DNA of 64,000 nucleotides from Mycobacterium sp. 852013-51886_SCH5428379 (GCF_001665575.1 NZ_LZSU01000036.1:243707-307706); one strand, 5' to 3'; shown: positions 6,542 to 14,582, numbered from the stretch's first letter. Notes: generated by a model not told the origin, from the sequence alone. Made by a program: numbers and translations.

Positions 6542-8017
6542 ATGCCTGCCGGGCCAAAACGGGCATCCGACCCCAGTCCGCTTCCATTCAATTCCGACTT
6601 GATTGGTGCTGAGCGGTTCGCGGCATGGGCCCATCAATTTCTGACCGTCCCGAAGGGGCGCGGCGCAGGCGAGCAGATGCGTATTCGCCCCTGGCAGGTC
6701 GAGATGCTGCGGCCGTTTCTTGACCCTGTTCCGCGTCCGGTTATCGGCGCAATCATGGGGCCTCGCGGGCTAGGTAAGACGGGGATCTTCGCGGCCTTGG
6801 GGCTGTACGAATTGTTTGAAGGTCCACAGGGAAATGAGATCCCAATCGTGGCTGTCGATGAGCGAATGGCGATGCGGCTGCTGTCGCCCGCCGCGCAAAT
6901 GGTCGCGCTCAACCCCGCACTGGCGAATCGGGCCCAGGTGTTTCGCGATCACATCGATGTGCCGGGTAAGCGGTCCAGCCTGATGGCCCTTCCCGCTGAG
7001 GCGAAGCGCATCGAGGGTCTGGGAACGTGGAGCATCGCCCTGGCCGACGAGATCGGCGAGATTGATCCGGACACCTGGACGACGCTGCTCCTGGGTGCAG
7101 GCAAGCTCGACGCGGCCATGGTGCTGGGTATCGGCACCCCGCCGAACCGGGACCAGTCGGTTCTGACCGATCTGCGCAGCCAGCACTTGGCGAATCCCGA
7201 CGCTCCGACGCTGGCGTTCGTTGAGTTCAGTGCTGCAGGGTTCGAGCACCATGACGCCGCGTGCGTGCATTGCCTTGAGTTGGCCAATCCGCAACTGGAC
7301 GATCTGCTGGACCGGCACCGGGCTACGGCGTTGCTAGCTCAGGTGGGCGAGGCCGAGTACAGGCGAAAGCGCCTCTGTCAGGTGGTCACCAGTAACGAGC
7401 ACCCATTTGTGAACCCCTCGACTTGGGAGGGTCTGAGTACCGTCGAACCGATCCCCGAGGGTGTGGATGTGGTGATTGGTCTGGACGGCGCGTTCGGTGG
7501 CCGCGATTCCGACGCCTGCGCCCTGATCATCGGCACCGTCAGTGCAACACCACATTTCGATGTGCTCGCCTGCTACGAGAACCCCGGAGATCCGAACTGG
7601 CGCGTGGACCTGCTGCAGGTGGAGCGGGACATCAGGGACGCCGCGAAGCGATACAACGTGCGCGAAGTGGTCGCCGACCCCTTCCGCCTTGGCCGCACCC
7701 TGCAGGTGCTGCAGGCCGAAGGCCTGACCGTCAGTGAGTTCCCGTGGTCCCCGTCGCGTCTCACCAAGGTGACCACCGCGTTGCACGGTGCCGTTCTGTC
7801 CGGCGAGTTCACCCACTCCGGGCACGAGACGCTGACCCGCCACGCCCTGGCCGCCCAGGTCATCGACGCCAACGGCGGCCTACGCATCGGCAAGACCTCC
7901 CGCAAACGCAGCGCCGGGAAGATCGACTGTTTGGCCGCGCTGCTGATGGCTTGGAGCAGAGCCACTTGGTTGGCCAACAACACCCGCAAGCGACGTTCCC
8001 GAGTGATTGGAATCTGA
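6542..8017 (+). CDS. terL: Terminase large subunit
   Basis: A 491-residue packaging motor. The ATPase domain shows Walker A at about residues 72-81 (MGPRGLGKTG) and a Walker B-like IALADEIGEID. The C-terminal nuclease domain has the acidic strands VVIGLDGAFGGRDSDA, VVADPFRLG and AGKIDCLAALLMAW. ATG 6542 is chosen because GAGGAAG lies just upstream; the frame is open further left but runs under the divergent gene. It drives DNA into proheads and cuts it. It is followed directly by the portal gene. Confidence 0.93.
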   Translation: MPAGPKRASDPSPLPFNSDLIGAERFAAWAHQFLTVPKGRGAGEQMRIRPWQVEMLRPFLDPVPRPVIGAIMGPRGLGKTGIFAALGLYELFEGPQGNEIPIVAVDERMAMRLLSPAAQMVALNPALANRAQVFRDHIDVPGKRSSLMALPAEAKRIEGLGTWSIALADEIGEIDPDTWTTLLLGAGKLDAAMVLGIGTPPNRDQSVLTDLRSQHLANPDAPTLAFVEFSAAGFEHHDAACVHCLELANPQLDDLLDRHRATALLAQVGEAEYRRKRLCQVVTSNEHPFVNPSTWEGLSTVEPIPEGVDVVIGLDGAFGGRDSDACALIIGTVSATPHFDVLACYENPGDPNWRVDLLQVERDIRDAAKRYNVREVVADPFRLGRTLQVLQAEGLTVSEFPWSPSRLTKVTTALHGAVLSGEFTHSGHETLTRHALAAQVIDANGGLRIGKTSRKRSAGKIDCLAALLMAWSRATWLANNTRKRRSRVIGI

Positions 8018-8022
8018 CCCCC

Positions 8023-9360
8023 TTGTCCGCCGACCTACTGACCGACCTGCTCCACTCACTGAACGCCCCACAGGGAACGTTCACCGAACTTGAGCGATAC
8101 GCCACCGGAACCCAGCCGCTAGCCTTTATCAGCCCCCAGAGCCGAAAGGCATTGGGGGACCGCCTGACCCGCATCGCCAGCAACATCCCAGCCCTATCGG
8201 TCGACTCGATTGTGGAGCGGCTTCGCATCGTCGGCTTCTCCGACGCCCGCGCCTGGGAGGCATTCACTGCGGCTGATCTCGACCAGAAGGCAGCCGACGC
8301 CATGCGGGCCGCACTGCTCTACGGCACCGGCTACGTCCTGGTGTGGGGCAAGGACGGCAAGCCCGTTGCCTCCGTCGAGTCGCCCCGTCAGTGCGCCGTG
8401 ATCCGCGACCCGGCAGACCGCAGCGTCCTCGCCGGGGTCAAGCGGTACAGCGACGACCGAGCGAAGACCACACATGCCTGGGTGTATCTACCCGACCGGG
8501 TGGAGCACTGGGTGGCTGACACACAGGGCGCAGCCGTCGCAGGCTTCCGCATCGCCGAGACGCTCGATAACCCGCTGGGCGTGGTGCCCCTGGTGCCGGT
8601 GGACAACGGTGCCTCGGAGATCCGCGACGTGATGCCGCTGGTCGATGCGCTCAACAAGCTGCTGGCCGACATGATGGTGGCCTCCGAGGCCGCTGGTAAG
8701 CCGCGTCGGTGGATTTCCGGGCTTGAGCTTGTAGAGCGAGCCCGTCTCGACCGGGACGGCAATCCGATCCTGGACGGCAACGGCGAACCGATCATTGACA
8801 CCGTCTCGCCCATCGATGACGTGAACGTGGTGCAGACCTTGATCAGCGAGAACCCGGACACGAAGTTTGGGCAGCTCTCCGCGTCGGACCTGTCAGGTTT
8901 CCGGGAGGGCGTGCAGGTGATCATTTCCCAGCTATCGGCTGTCAGTTCGCTTCCCGCGCATTACCTTTCGCCATTGACGGCTGCGCAGGTGCCTAGCGCG
9001 GATGGCCTGAGGGCTGCCGAGGCATCGCTGACCGCCCGCTGCGAACAGAAGCAACTCGCGTTCGGGCGTGCCTTCGAACAGGTCGGCCGTCTGCTGATTG
9101 CCGTCGAGACCGGTCTCGATCCGGCTGCGATCCCGCTTCGCGTGAAGTGGGCTTCCGCTGCGACCCGCTCCGAGGCCCAGGAGGCCGACGCCGCCGTGAA
9201 GCTCTTCCAGTCCGGACTGCTGTCCCGACGTGCCACCCTGGCCCGGATCGGCATGAGCCAGGACGAGATCGACGCAGAACTGGCTGCCATCGACCGCGAC
9301 GCGCAGGTCGGCCAGGACATCAAGTTCGGGCGCTTCATGGCCGACATGACAGACCGCTGA
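8023..9360 (+). CDS. Portal protein
   Basis: About 445 residues of the SPP1 gp6/DUF935-like portal family: an N-terminal helical part (LADRLTRIASNIPAL-like, here GDRLTRIASNIPAL), a beta-rich central wing with YGTGYVLVWGKDGKPV, and a C-terminal crown with VISQLSAVSSLPAHYL. It forms the dodecameric ring at the prohead vertex through which the terminase pumps DNA. The frame is open from 7744, but that part lies inside the terminase gene. The first usable start after it is TTG 8023, with no clear ribosome binding site, so the exact start is uncertain. It sits between terminase and scaffold as in other head operons. Confidence 0.85.
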   Translation: MSADLLTDLLHSLNAPQGTFTELERYATGTQPLAFISPQSRKALGDRLTRIASNIPALSVDSIVERLRIVGFSDARAWEAFTAADLDQKAADAMRAALLYGTGYVLVWGKDGKPVASVESPRQCAVIRDPADRSVLAGVKRYSDDRAKTTHAWVYLPDRVEHWVADTQGAAVAGFRIAETLDNPLGVVPLVPVDNGASEIRDVMPLVDALNKLLADMMVASEAAGKPRRWISGLELVERARLDRDGNPILDGNGEPIIDTVSPIDDVNVVQTLISENPDTKFGQLSASDLSGFREGVQVIISQLSAVSSLPAHYLSPLTAAQVPSADGLRAAEASLTARCEQKQLAFGRAFEQVGRLLIAVETGLDPAAIPLRVKWASAATRSEAQEADAAVKLFQSGLLSRRATLARIGMSQDEIDAELAAIDRDAQVGQDIKFGRFMADMTDR

Positions 9361-9374
9361 GAGGACACGACACA

Positions 9375-9803
9375 ATGAGCGATACAAAGGCCGGCCCAGC
9401 GGCCACGGAGGCCGACGAAACCGACCCTGTTGGGGTCACCACACCGGACACCAATCCCGATGCGGCAGCGGGCGACTCATTCCCGCGTGAGTATGTCGAG
9501 ACGCTGCGCCGGGAGTCCGCCGGTCACCGTGACAAGGCCCGCACCGCCGAGGCCCGCGCCGACGAACTGGCCCGCGCCCTGTTCACGGCCCGCGTCGCCG
9601 CCCTCGGCATGGTCGAGAACCCCGCCGAGATTGCGTATGACGCCGACCTCCTGGACGACGCCGACGCCCTCAGCGCCGCCATCGAAGCCGCGATCACCGA
9701 ACGTCCCTACATCAAGGCCCGCCGGGTCACCGGCAGTGTCGGACAAGGCGCTCAGGGGGGACGAGACACAGGCCCGCGAGACTTCTCGTCGCTTTTCAGC
9801 TAA
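9375..9803 (+). CDS. Capsid scaffolding protein
   Basis: A 142-residue acidic protein with a disordered Ala/Asp/Thr-rich N-terminus, a central helix (EYVETLRRESAGHRDKARTAE) and a C-terminal tail, in the position directly before the major capsid gene. That layout is typical of phage scaffolds, which organise capsid subunits and leave the prohead. ATG 9375 follows GAGGACACG and the portal stop by 14 bp. No prohead protease gene is seen in the element, so the scaffold is probably released intact or removed by another enzyme. Confidence 0.75.
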   Translation: MSDTKAGPAATEADETDPVGVTTPDTNPDAAAGDSFPREYVETLRRESAGHRDKARTAEARADELARALFTARVAALGMVENPAEIAYDADLLDDADALSAAIEAAITERPYIKARRVTGSVGQGAQGGRDTGPRDFSSLFS

Positions 9804-9921
9804 CTCGCGGTACCATTAGGGAGACTAACGACCTGGTGTCAACGTCGCCCTTGAGCCTGGCGCTCACCTCTCACGCCCCGGCGGCGTAATCCAAAACTGT
9901 TGACACACAAGGACATTGATT

Positions 9922-10743
9922 ATGGCTGTACTCAACCAGAACCTCCCACAGGCTTGGACCCCCGAGGACTACGGCACCCTCATCGATCTCGTCATCGCTG
10001 AGCAGTCCATCGCCTTCCAGGCCGCCACCAAGATCTCCACCACCTCGGAGACCTGGCGCACCCCAATGCACACCGCCGACCCTGCCGTCGCGTGGTACGG
10101 CGAGAACACCACCATCGCCCTGGCTGACCCATCCGCCAGTGAGCTGGTTGTAACCCCGAAGAAGGTCGCCGGTCGCACCCAGATCTCCAACGAGGCCGCG
10201 CAGGACACCAACCCTGCCGCCGCCGAGAACACCGGCCGCTCCCTTGCCCGCTCGGTCGCCAAGGGCATCGACAAGGCGTTCTTCGCCAACACGACTAGCG
10301 GCGGGCCATCCGGCCTGCTGTCGCTCACGGGCATCAACGTGGTCGACACCGGCACTTACACGCTGACCTCGCGTGACGCGTTCATCAAGGCGAAGTACGC
10401 CGCCCGTGCCGATGGTGCCGAGCTGACCCACTTCATCCTGGCGCTCGATGTTGCCGAGGCCCTGGAGCTGGCGAAGGAGAACGGCGAGTCCAACAAGCCG
10501 CTGTTCGATGACATCGCCACCCTGGCCGGTGTCACGGTGCTGGTGAGCCCGGACATCGCCCCCGGCAACGCGTGGGGCCTGGACAGCTCGCAGGTGTTCA
10601 CCGTGCAGCGCACCGGCACCACCATCGTCAAGGACGCGTCGGCCGCGTTCGCCGAGGACGCCGTCCAGGTCCGTGCGACCGCCCGTGTCGGGTTCGGGTT
10701 CGCCAACCCTGCCGGTGTCGTTCGCCTGCACGACGCGGCCTGA
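9922..10743 (+). CDS. Major capsid protein, HK97 fold
   Basis: A 273-residue protein with the HK97-type pattern: an N-terminal arm, an extended loop (WRTPMHTADPAVAWYGE), the P-domain helix (NTGRSLARSVAKGIDKAFF, then TSGGPSGLLS), and A-domain strands (TVLVSPDIAPGNAWGLD). AAGGA (9909-9913) sits 8 nt before ATG 9922, which decides the start over an in-frame TTG at 9916. A 118-bp untranslated gap precedes it and may carry its own promoter, consistent with high expression of a structural gene. No long N-terminal delta domain is present, which fits with the separate scaffold gene. Confidence 0.88.
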   Translation: MAVLNQNLPQAWTPEDYGTLIDLVIAEQSIAFQAATKISTTSETWRTPMHTADPAVAWYGENTTIALADPSASELVVTPKKVAGRTQISNEAAQDTNPAAAENTGRSLARSVAKGIDKAFFANTTSGGPSGLLSLTGINVVDTGTYTLTSRDAFIKAKYAARADGAELTHFILALDVAEALELAKENGESNKPLFDDIATLAGVTVLVSPDIAPGNAWGLDSSQVFTVQRTGTTIVKDASAAFAEDAVQVRATARVGFGFANPAGVVRLHDAA

Positions 10744-10745
10744 CC

Positions 10746-11057
10746 ATGCCAACCCCGACTCCAACCGAGTTGGGCGACTTCCTGGGTAGGGCAGTGTCTG
10801 CGGAGCAGGCGGGCGCTGTCCTCCGGGTGGCCACCGCGCAGGTTCGCGCCTACGTTCGCGGTGGCCCCGGCTGGGTGCCCAACGACGAACTGGCATCGGT
10901 CATCCTCGGACTCGCGGCCCGCCTGGTCTCCCACCCGCGCATGATCGCGATGGACGAGACCGAGGGACCGTCAAGCGCCAGCTACCGGTCATCGCCGGGA
11001 TCGTTCACGGTCTCCGAACTCTTCACGTTGAACCGGCACAGGCAGCGTGCTCTGTGA
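10746..11057 (+). CDS. Head-tail connector (head completion) protein
   Basis: A 103-residue helical protein (LGDFLGRAVSAEQAGAVLRVA, ASVILGLAARLVSHP) beginning 3 nt after the capsid stop. The small helical bundle in this position corresponds to gp6/gp15-like adaptor proteins that dock under the portal and close the filled head. Its GTGA overlap with the next gene suggests translational coupling. The assignment rests on position, size and helical content rather than on a catalytic motif. Confidence 0.7.
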   Translation: MPTPTPTELGDFLGRAVSAEQAGAVLRVATAQVRAYVRGGPGWVPNDELASVILGLAARLVSHPRMIAMDETEGPSSASYRSSPGSFTVSELFTLNRHRQRAL

Positions 11058-11407
11058 GGGTCACCGTCTACCGCGCCCCGGCCCGTAACGCCCACGGCGA
11101 TCCTGTCGACCAGGACGGCCACCCCATCCGTGTCGGCGGGAACGGCACCAACGTCGGCGACATCGACGGCGCGATCCTCGGCGGGCAGTCCGTCGAACGG
11201 GTCTCCACCCGAGGGGACGTTGTCTCCACCGAGGGTTTGATCGGGGTGCCGGTCGCCGCCATCGCCCTGGAGATCGGCGACACCCTCATCGCCGAGGACG
11301 GCACCCGCCTCAAGGTGTCCGGCCCTGCCCTGTGGGGCCGACCTCATTCCCTGACCGGTGCCCCGGCCCGGTACCGCTGGCACCAGGTCGGCGCACTCCA
11401 CAACTGA
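11054..11407 (+). CDS. Head closure (stopper) protein
   Basis: A 117-residue beta-rich protein starting MRVTVYRAPARNAHGDPVD, in the place of the stopper or neck protein of siphophages (gp16/HK97 gp10-like). It overlaps the connector by GTGA. It is the last recognised structural gene: no tail terminator, major tail, tape-measure or baseplate gene follows. A strong terminator stands 144 bp downstream. The stop in the head-gene series right at the head-tail interface is the main reason to suspect a satellite that uses helper tails. Confidence 0.65.
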   Translation: MRVTVYRAPARNAHGDPVDQDGHPIRVGGNGTNVGDIDGAILGGQSVERVSTRGDVVSTEGLIGVPVAAIALEIGDTLIAEDGTRLKVSGPALWGRPHSLTGAPARYRWHQVGALHN

Positions 11408-11550
11408 ATGCTTGCCATCCGTTCCAGGACAGGGATGCGGGTGGCACCAAACATGCTGCCGAGGTATCTGGCGATGACTCGGCAGTACGCCACCGGCCTG
11501 CGTGGATTCAGGCGCGGGGGCATCGAGACGGCCTCTCTTCCCGTCCCGTC

Positions 11551-11585
11551 AGCAGCCCCACCTTCGGGTGGGGCTGCTTTCGTTT
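11551..11585 (+). terminator. Intrinsic terminator of the head operon
   Basis: A perfect 12-bp stem (11551-11562 with 11567-11578) closed by a TTCG tetraloop and followed by TTCGTTT. It ends the structural gene run. Confidence 0.88.
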
Positions 11586-11682
11586 CAGTGTCCAAGCACT
11601 GATGTGGACTGATCCGGTCTAGGGCGTCCAAAGATGTTGTGGTGCGTGCTGATTCACGCGAGTGGGTCTACGGTTCTGCGCT

Positions 11683-11820
11683 GTGACCACACTCGCAGAA
11701 GCCCGCCGACTCGGGCTGATCACCGTCCGCACCCGCCCACTAGACCCGGAGAACACCCCGGTACTGACCGCCCAGCAGCGAGCCGAGTGGGAAGCGGTCA
11801 AGGCGTTGCCGTTCGGCTGA
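11683..11820 (+). CDS. Small hypothetical phage protein, 45 residues
   Basis: A GTG at 11683 opens a 45-codon frame to a TGA at 11818-11820: VTTLAEARRLGLITVRTRPL, then an acidic helix with QQRAEWEAVKALPFG. Codon use has the high GC third position of its neighbours. It lies after the head-operon terminator, so it must have its own promoter in the 63 bp before it. No ribosome binding site is obvious, and a leaderless start is possible. Function unknown. Confidence 0.5.
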   Translation: MTTLAEARRLGLITVRTRPLDPENTPVLTAQQRAEWEAVKALPFG

Positions 11821-11891
11821 CCGTCCCCGGCGGGCGGCCAAGTATTCTGGACAAGTTCAATCCGACTCTTTCCGAAGAAGGAACCGCCCGC

Positions 11892-12299
11892 ATGCCCCAG
11901 GACCGCAAACCGCTCAAGATCGTCAAGGCCGAACCCTACTTCGAGCGCGGACAGCGGGCGGGGACGAAAGCCGGAGAAAAGTACAACGTGCGGTTCGACC
12001 TGAGTCGGGACCTCACGGTGTATGAGGTGAACCTCATCAACGTGTCTGCCGTTGACCGGCCGCTTGGCATCGGCGCGACCGGCGACAGCTTGCCGGACAA
12101 CGTGATGATGGCCTGGAGGACAACCATCGAAGAGGTAGCCGAGGCTCGGGATGAGATCAAGGCATTCCTCGAAGAGATCGAGTCCAGGGGTCTGGCAGCC
12201 GAGAGAGAAGCCGAGGAGAAGGCCGACCGCGAGACCGCTGACCGGGACACCGAGGAGGCGCGGCGCAAGGCCGTTGCGGACTCCATCAACTGGGACTGA
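11892..12299 (+). CDS. Hypothetical phage protein with C-terminal coiled coil
   Basis: A 135-residue protein. The first half is beta-rich (KYNVRFDLSRDLTVYEVNLI), and from about residue 70 it becomes one long charged helix (EEVAEARDEIKAFLEEIE, EREAEEKADRETADRDTEEA) that should form a coiled coil. ATG 11892 follows GAAGAAGGA. It is the last gene before the right attachment site, transcribed toward a terminator. In satellites this end often holds genes that redirect the helper or protect the host. No family is recognised. Confidence 0.65.
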   Translation: MPQDRKPLKIVKAEPYFERGQRAGTKAGEKYNVRFDLSRDLTVYEVNLINVSAVDRPLGIGATGDSLPDNVMMAWRTTIEEVAEARDEIKAFLEEIESRGLAAEREAEEKADRETADRDTEEARRKAVADSINWD

Positions 12300-12319
12300 C
12301 CACCCCACCACCCACGCGC

Positions 12320-12357
12320 CAGGACCCTGCCCGAACACGACCGGGCGGGGTCCTGTT
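12320..12357 (+). terminator. Terminator at the right end of the element
   Basis: A 14-bp stem (12320-12333 with 12342-12355, one T:G pair) and an 8-nt loop, directly after the last element gene and about 30 bp before the att core. In the circular form it would stand just upstream of the integrase. Confidence 0.75.
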
Positions 12358-12387
12358 CCACATCAGGGCCCTAAACCTGACCCCAGG

Positions 12388-12395
12388 AACCACAG
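12388..12395. other. Right attachment site core, AACCACAG
   Basis: Second copy of the 8-bp core. To its right the acyltransferase frame resumes (on the minus strand, VQLLWFL). Joining this side to the left flank at the core restores LLWFLGAYVLVL without a gap or frameshift, which fixes the insertion point. Confidence 0.8.
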
Positions 12396-12857
12396 CAGCT
12401 GCACCGAGATTCCCGCGATCGGTTCGTACACGTGCACGGGCACCATGAACCGCAACGCCGTCAGCGCCACGCCCCAGAACGCGAGGTAGTAGAACACCGG
12501 CCGGTAGAGGCGGGTGCAGCGGCGCAGTAGCCAGCCGCCCCAGCTCAGGCCCGGCCGCCACGAGTCGAGGCAGGCGGCGACTCCGGCGAAGAAGAACAGC
12601 GGCATGATCTGGAAGATCCAGGTCAGCGCCTGGAACGCCGGCACCTCCGCGAGGAGGTTGTCCCAGATGAACACGTCGTCGCGCAGGGTGCTGGTCGCCA
12701 TCAGCGTGTGGCCGAGCACCACCGCCAGCAGTGCGGTGATGCGGATGACGTCGATGGCGCGGTCGCGGCCGGCCGGTGTGCCGGCCGTGACCTCGGCCGG
12801 GCTGGGGAACATGCGGGTCGCAGGTGGCATGGCCGCAACGCTAGGGAGGCGCGGCAC
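12388..12857 (-). pseudogene. Acyltransferase 3 family protein, N-terminal part
   Basis: The frame starts at GTG 12857 (or ATG 12830) and gives RAIDVIRITALLAVVLGHTL, the first membrane helix with the conserved His of the acyltransferase-3 family. Further helices follow (ALTWIFQIMPLFFFAGVAA) to VQLLWFLG at the att core. Beyond the core it reads a few element-encoded residues and stops at 12363. Without the C-terminal part at 948-1832 the enzyme cannot be functional. It lies 24 bp after the DUF1214 gene on the same strand, so it was probably the third gene of a TetR-led operon. Confidence 0.85.
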
Positions 12858-12881
12858 CCACCGTCTTGAGTAGAAACCCCT

Positions 12882-13982
12882 CTACTGCACGGCCACCGGC
12901 GCGTCGGCGATCTTGACCAGGGAGACCTGCGGACGGGCGGGCACCTCGTCGACGAGGAACCAGCGGAAGGCGAGGTTGCCGCTCGGATAGTCCATCGTCG
13001 TGATCGCGTTCGGGTGGGCGGTCAGATTCTTGGAAAGCACCACGGTCACCGATCCGTCGGCGTTCGGGACCGCACTGTGCCCGTTGACCGACGTCCGGGC
13101 GTCGGTCACGCACGGACCGGCCATGAACGGGTTCCACACCACCAGGTTCCAGAACCGGCATGACGGCGGCCGGTGGGTGATCACCAGGGCTTCGTCGTCG
13201 GCGAGGACGAAGCTGCCGTAGGAATAGCATGCGTCTCGCGCCGACCAGCCGAAGTTCGCATCGGGTACCTGGTACGGGTCGGCGAATTCATTTGCCGCAT
13301 GAGCGATCTCGTGACCCAATGATTGAGTGTCGGCGCGCACGCCGATGGTCAGCGGCAGGATGGCGAACATCGTGCGCATCCATGCCGCGCTCGCGCGCAG
13401 CCCGGCGGCGGTCTCGGCGTCACCGTGGCGGATCGGATCGGGTTCGTCGAGCGCCTCGATCCGCCACTCGACGGGGCGGCCGGTCAGTGGATCGGCCTGG
13501 TAGTCGCGCGTCATCAGCACCGCGGCTCCTGGCAGCGGCCCCAGATCGAAGGTGAACTCTCCGTCCTGGTCCACCGTCAGGTCGTCGTCGCGGATGACGG
13601 CGACGATGCGGTCCGACCAGGCGCCGGGCGACGGTTCGTTGTAGGCGGTCACCGAGAAGTAGACGCTGTCGCCGCGGTTGCCGCTGATGCGGTAGCGGCG
13701 GTTCTCGTCGACCGGGCACATGAAGTAGTAGGCGTCGGTGTTGTCACCGCCCCAGCGGCGGTCGCGGCGGAACGGGGTGTTCACGGCGACGAAGACGGGG
13801 CGGCTGCGTTCGGCGAACAGGTAGGTGTCGAAGGCGACGCCGAGTGTGGTGGCCAGCATGCGGTAGCCATCGGCGATGTGGCGGTCGTCGGTGACGGCGC
13901 GGTCCCCCTCCAAAAAGGAGCTGTCGAGCCTGCCGAGGGTGTCGAGCAGTTCACGCCATGCGGCCGTGGATTCATGCGTCAT
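12882..13982 (-). CDS. DUF1214 domain-containing protein
   Basis: A 366-residue protein with no signal peptide. The N-terminal half has DTYLFAERSRPVFVAVNTPF and a beta-rich domain (YRISGNRGDSVYFSVTAYNE); the C-terminal DUF1214 part has FGWSARDACYSYGSFVLADDE and RFWNLVVWNPFM. Many mycobacterial paralogues sit beside TetR regulators. The biochemical function is not known. Its ATG overlaps the TetR stop (ATGA at 13979-13982), so the two are translated together. The truncated acyltransferase gene follows. Confidence 0.8.
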   Translation of the reverse strand: MTHESTAAWRELLDTLGRLDSSFLEGDRAVTDDRHIADGYRMLATTLGVAFDTYLFAERSRPVFVAVNTPFRRDRRWGGDNTDAYYFMCPVDENRRYRISGNRGDSVYFSVTAYNEPSPGAWSDRIVAVIRDDDLTVDQDGEFTFDLGPLPGAAVLMTRDYQADPLTGRPVEWRIEALDEPDPIRHGDAETAAGLRASAAWMRTMFAILPLTIGVRADTQSLGHEIAHAANEFADPYQVPDANFGWSARDACYSYGSFVLADDEALVITHRPPSCRFWNLVVWNPFMAGPCVTDARTSVNGHSAVPNADGSVTVVLSKNLTAHPNAITTMDYPSGNLAFRWFLVDEVPARPQVSLVKIADAPVAVQ

Positions 13983-14554
13983 GCCGAGATGCCTTTCGTG
14001 ATCAGGGTGGAGGTGCGGTCGATCCAGGTGTCGTCGAGGCCGTCACCGCGGGTCAGCAGTGCGAGCAGGGTGATGCCGGCCAGCGCCTCGGTGAGGTCGG
14101 CAGGTGTCACCCCCGGTCGGACCTCACCGCGTTCGGCGGCGCGGGTCAGCCGGTCGGCCAGTCCGCGGCCCAGGATGTCGTGGAAGCGCGCCAGAAGTGC
14201 CGCGTGCAGGGTGAGGTCGGTAGCCATCTCCGCGACCAGTCCGGGCAGCGCCGCCCTGGCCGCCGGGGTCGTCAGCACCGCGACGGTGCGACGCAGCATC
14301 TCCTGCACGTCGCCGGTCAGTGATCCGGTGTCGGGGAGGTCGGTGCTCGCATCGATCGGGAACACGGCCTCGTGCACGAGGTGCGCCTTGCTGGGCCAGC
14401 GCCGGTAGATGGCGGGCTTGCTGGTGTGTGCACGCCGGGCGATCGCCTCGACGGTGAGGTCGGCGTATCCGGTGCCGGTCAGCAGTTCAACCGCGGCGGA
14501 CAGCACCGCGGCGTCGATTCGTCGATCGCGGGGCCGCCCGAAGTCCGTCGCCAT
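13979..14554 (-). CDS. TetR family transcriptional regulator
   Basis: A 191-residue repressor. The N-terminal HTH (residues about 10-55) reads DAAVLSAAVELLTGTGYADL and VEAIARRAHTSKPAIYRRWP, followed by a helical ligand domain. ATG 14554 is chosen: it is 28 bp from the divergent sulfotransferase start, and the frame further upstream lies inside that gene. It probably controls both its own operon (with DUF1214 and formerly the acyltransferase) and the sulfotransferase gene through the shared intergenic space. Confidence 0.9.
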   Translation of the reverse strand: MATDFGRPRDRRIDAAVLSAAVELLTGTGYADLTVEAIARRAHTSKPAIYRRWPSKAHLVHEAVFPIDASTDLPDTGSLTGDVQEMLRRTVAVLTTPAARAALPGLVAEMATDLTLHAALLARFHDILGRGLADRLTRAAERGEVRPGVTPADLTEALAGITLLALLTRGDGLDDTWIDRTSTLITKGISA

Positions 14555-14560
14555 TACGGA

Positions 14561-14574
14561 ACTCAGAGTAACAT
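14561..14574 (+). promoter_or_regulatory. Divergent promoter with possible TetR operator
   Basis: The palindrome ACTCAGAGT (14561-14569) overlaps the -10 box TAACAT (14569-14574), which lies 8 nt before the GTG of the sulfotransferase gene (leaderless spacing). TATGTT on the opposite strand could serve the TetR gene. A TetR dimer bound here would block both directions. Confidence 0.5.
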
Positions 14575-14582
14575 AAGTCGCT

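Larger units (their letters stand above)
1825..12395. mobile_element. Integrated phage-derived element, phiRv1-like or capsid-forming satellite
   Basis: A 10.6-kb insertion flanked by an 8-bp direct repeat (1825-1832 and 12388-12395) inside an acyltransferase gene. From the left it carries a large serine integrase, an excisionase-like HTH protein, a replication-initiator-like protein, small unknowns, HNH endonuclease, terminase, portal, scaffold, capsid and two head-completion proteins, and then a terminator and two small genes. Tail, tape measure, lysis, small terminase, prohead protease and recognisable repressor genes are absent. The size and content match phiRv1/phiRv2 of M. tuberculosis and the cf-PICI class of satellites that build their own capsids but take tails from a helper. 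Whether this copy is mobile is inference. Confidence 0.88.

Noticed and set aside
11408..11602. 64-codon frame directly after the head-closure gene
   Set aside because: It reads through the strong terminator hairpin at 11551-11585, and the protein shows no recognisable feature. A short real gene before the hairpin cannot be excluded.
1825..12395. A complete temperate prophage
   Set aside because: At 10.6 kb with head genes only there is no room for tail and lysis modules, and both ends are fixed by the att repeats, so it is not just cut off by the window.
13323..14408. 361-residue plus-strand frame opposite DUF1214 and TetR
   Set aside because: Both genes on the minus strand have clear families; this frame is low-complexity Val/Gly/Arg shadow.
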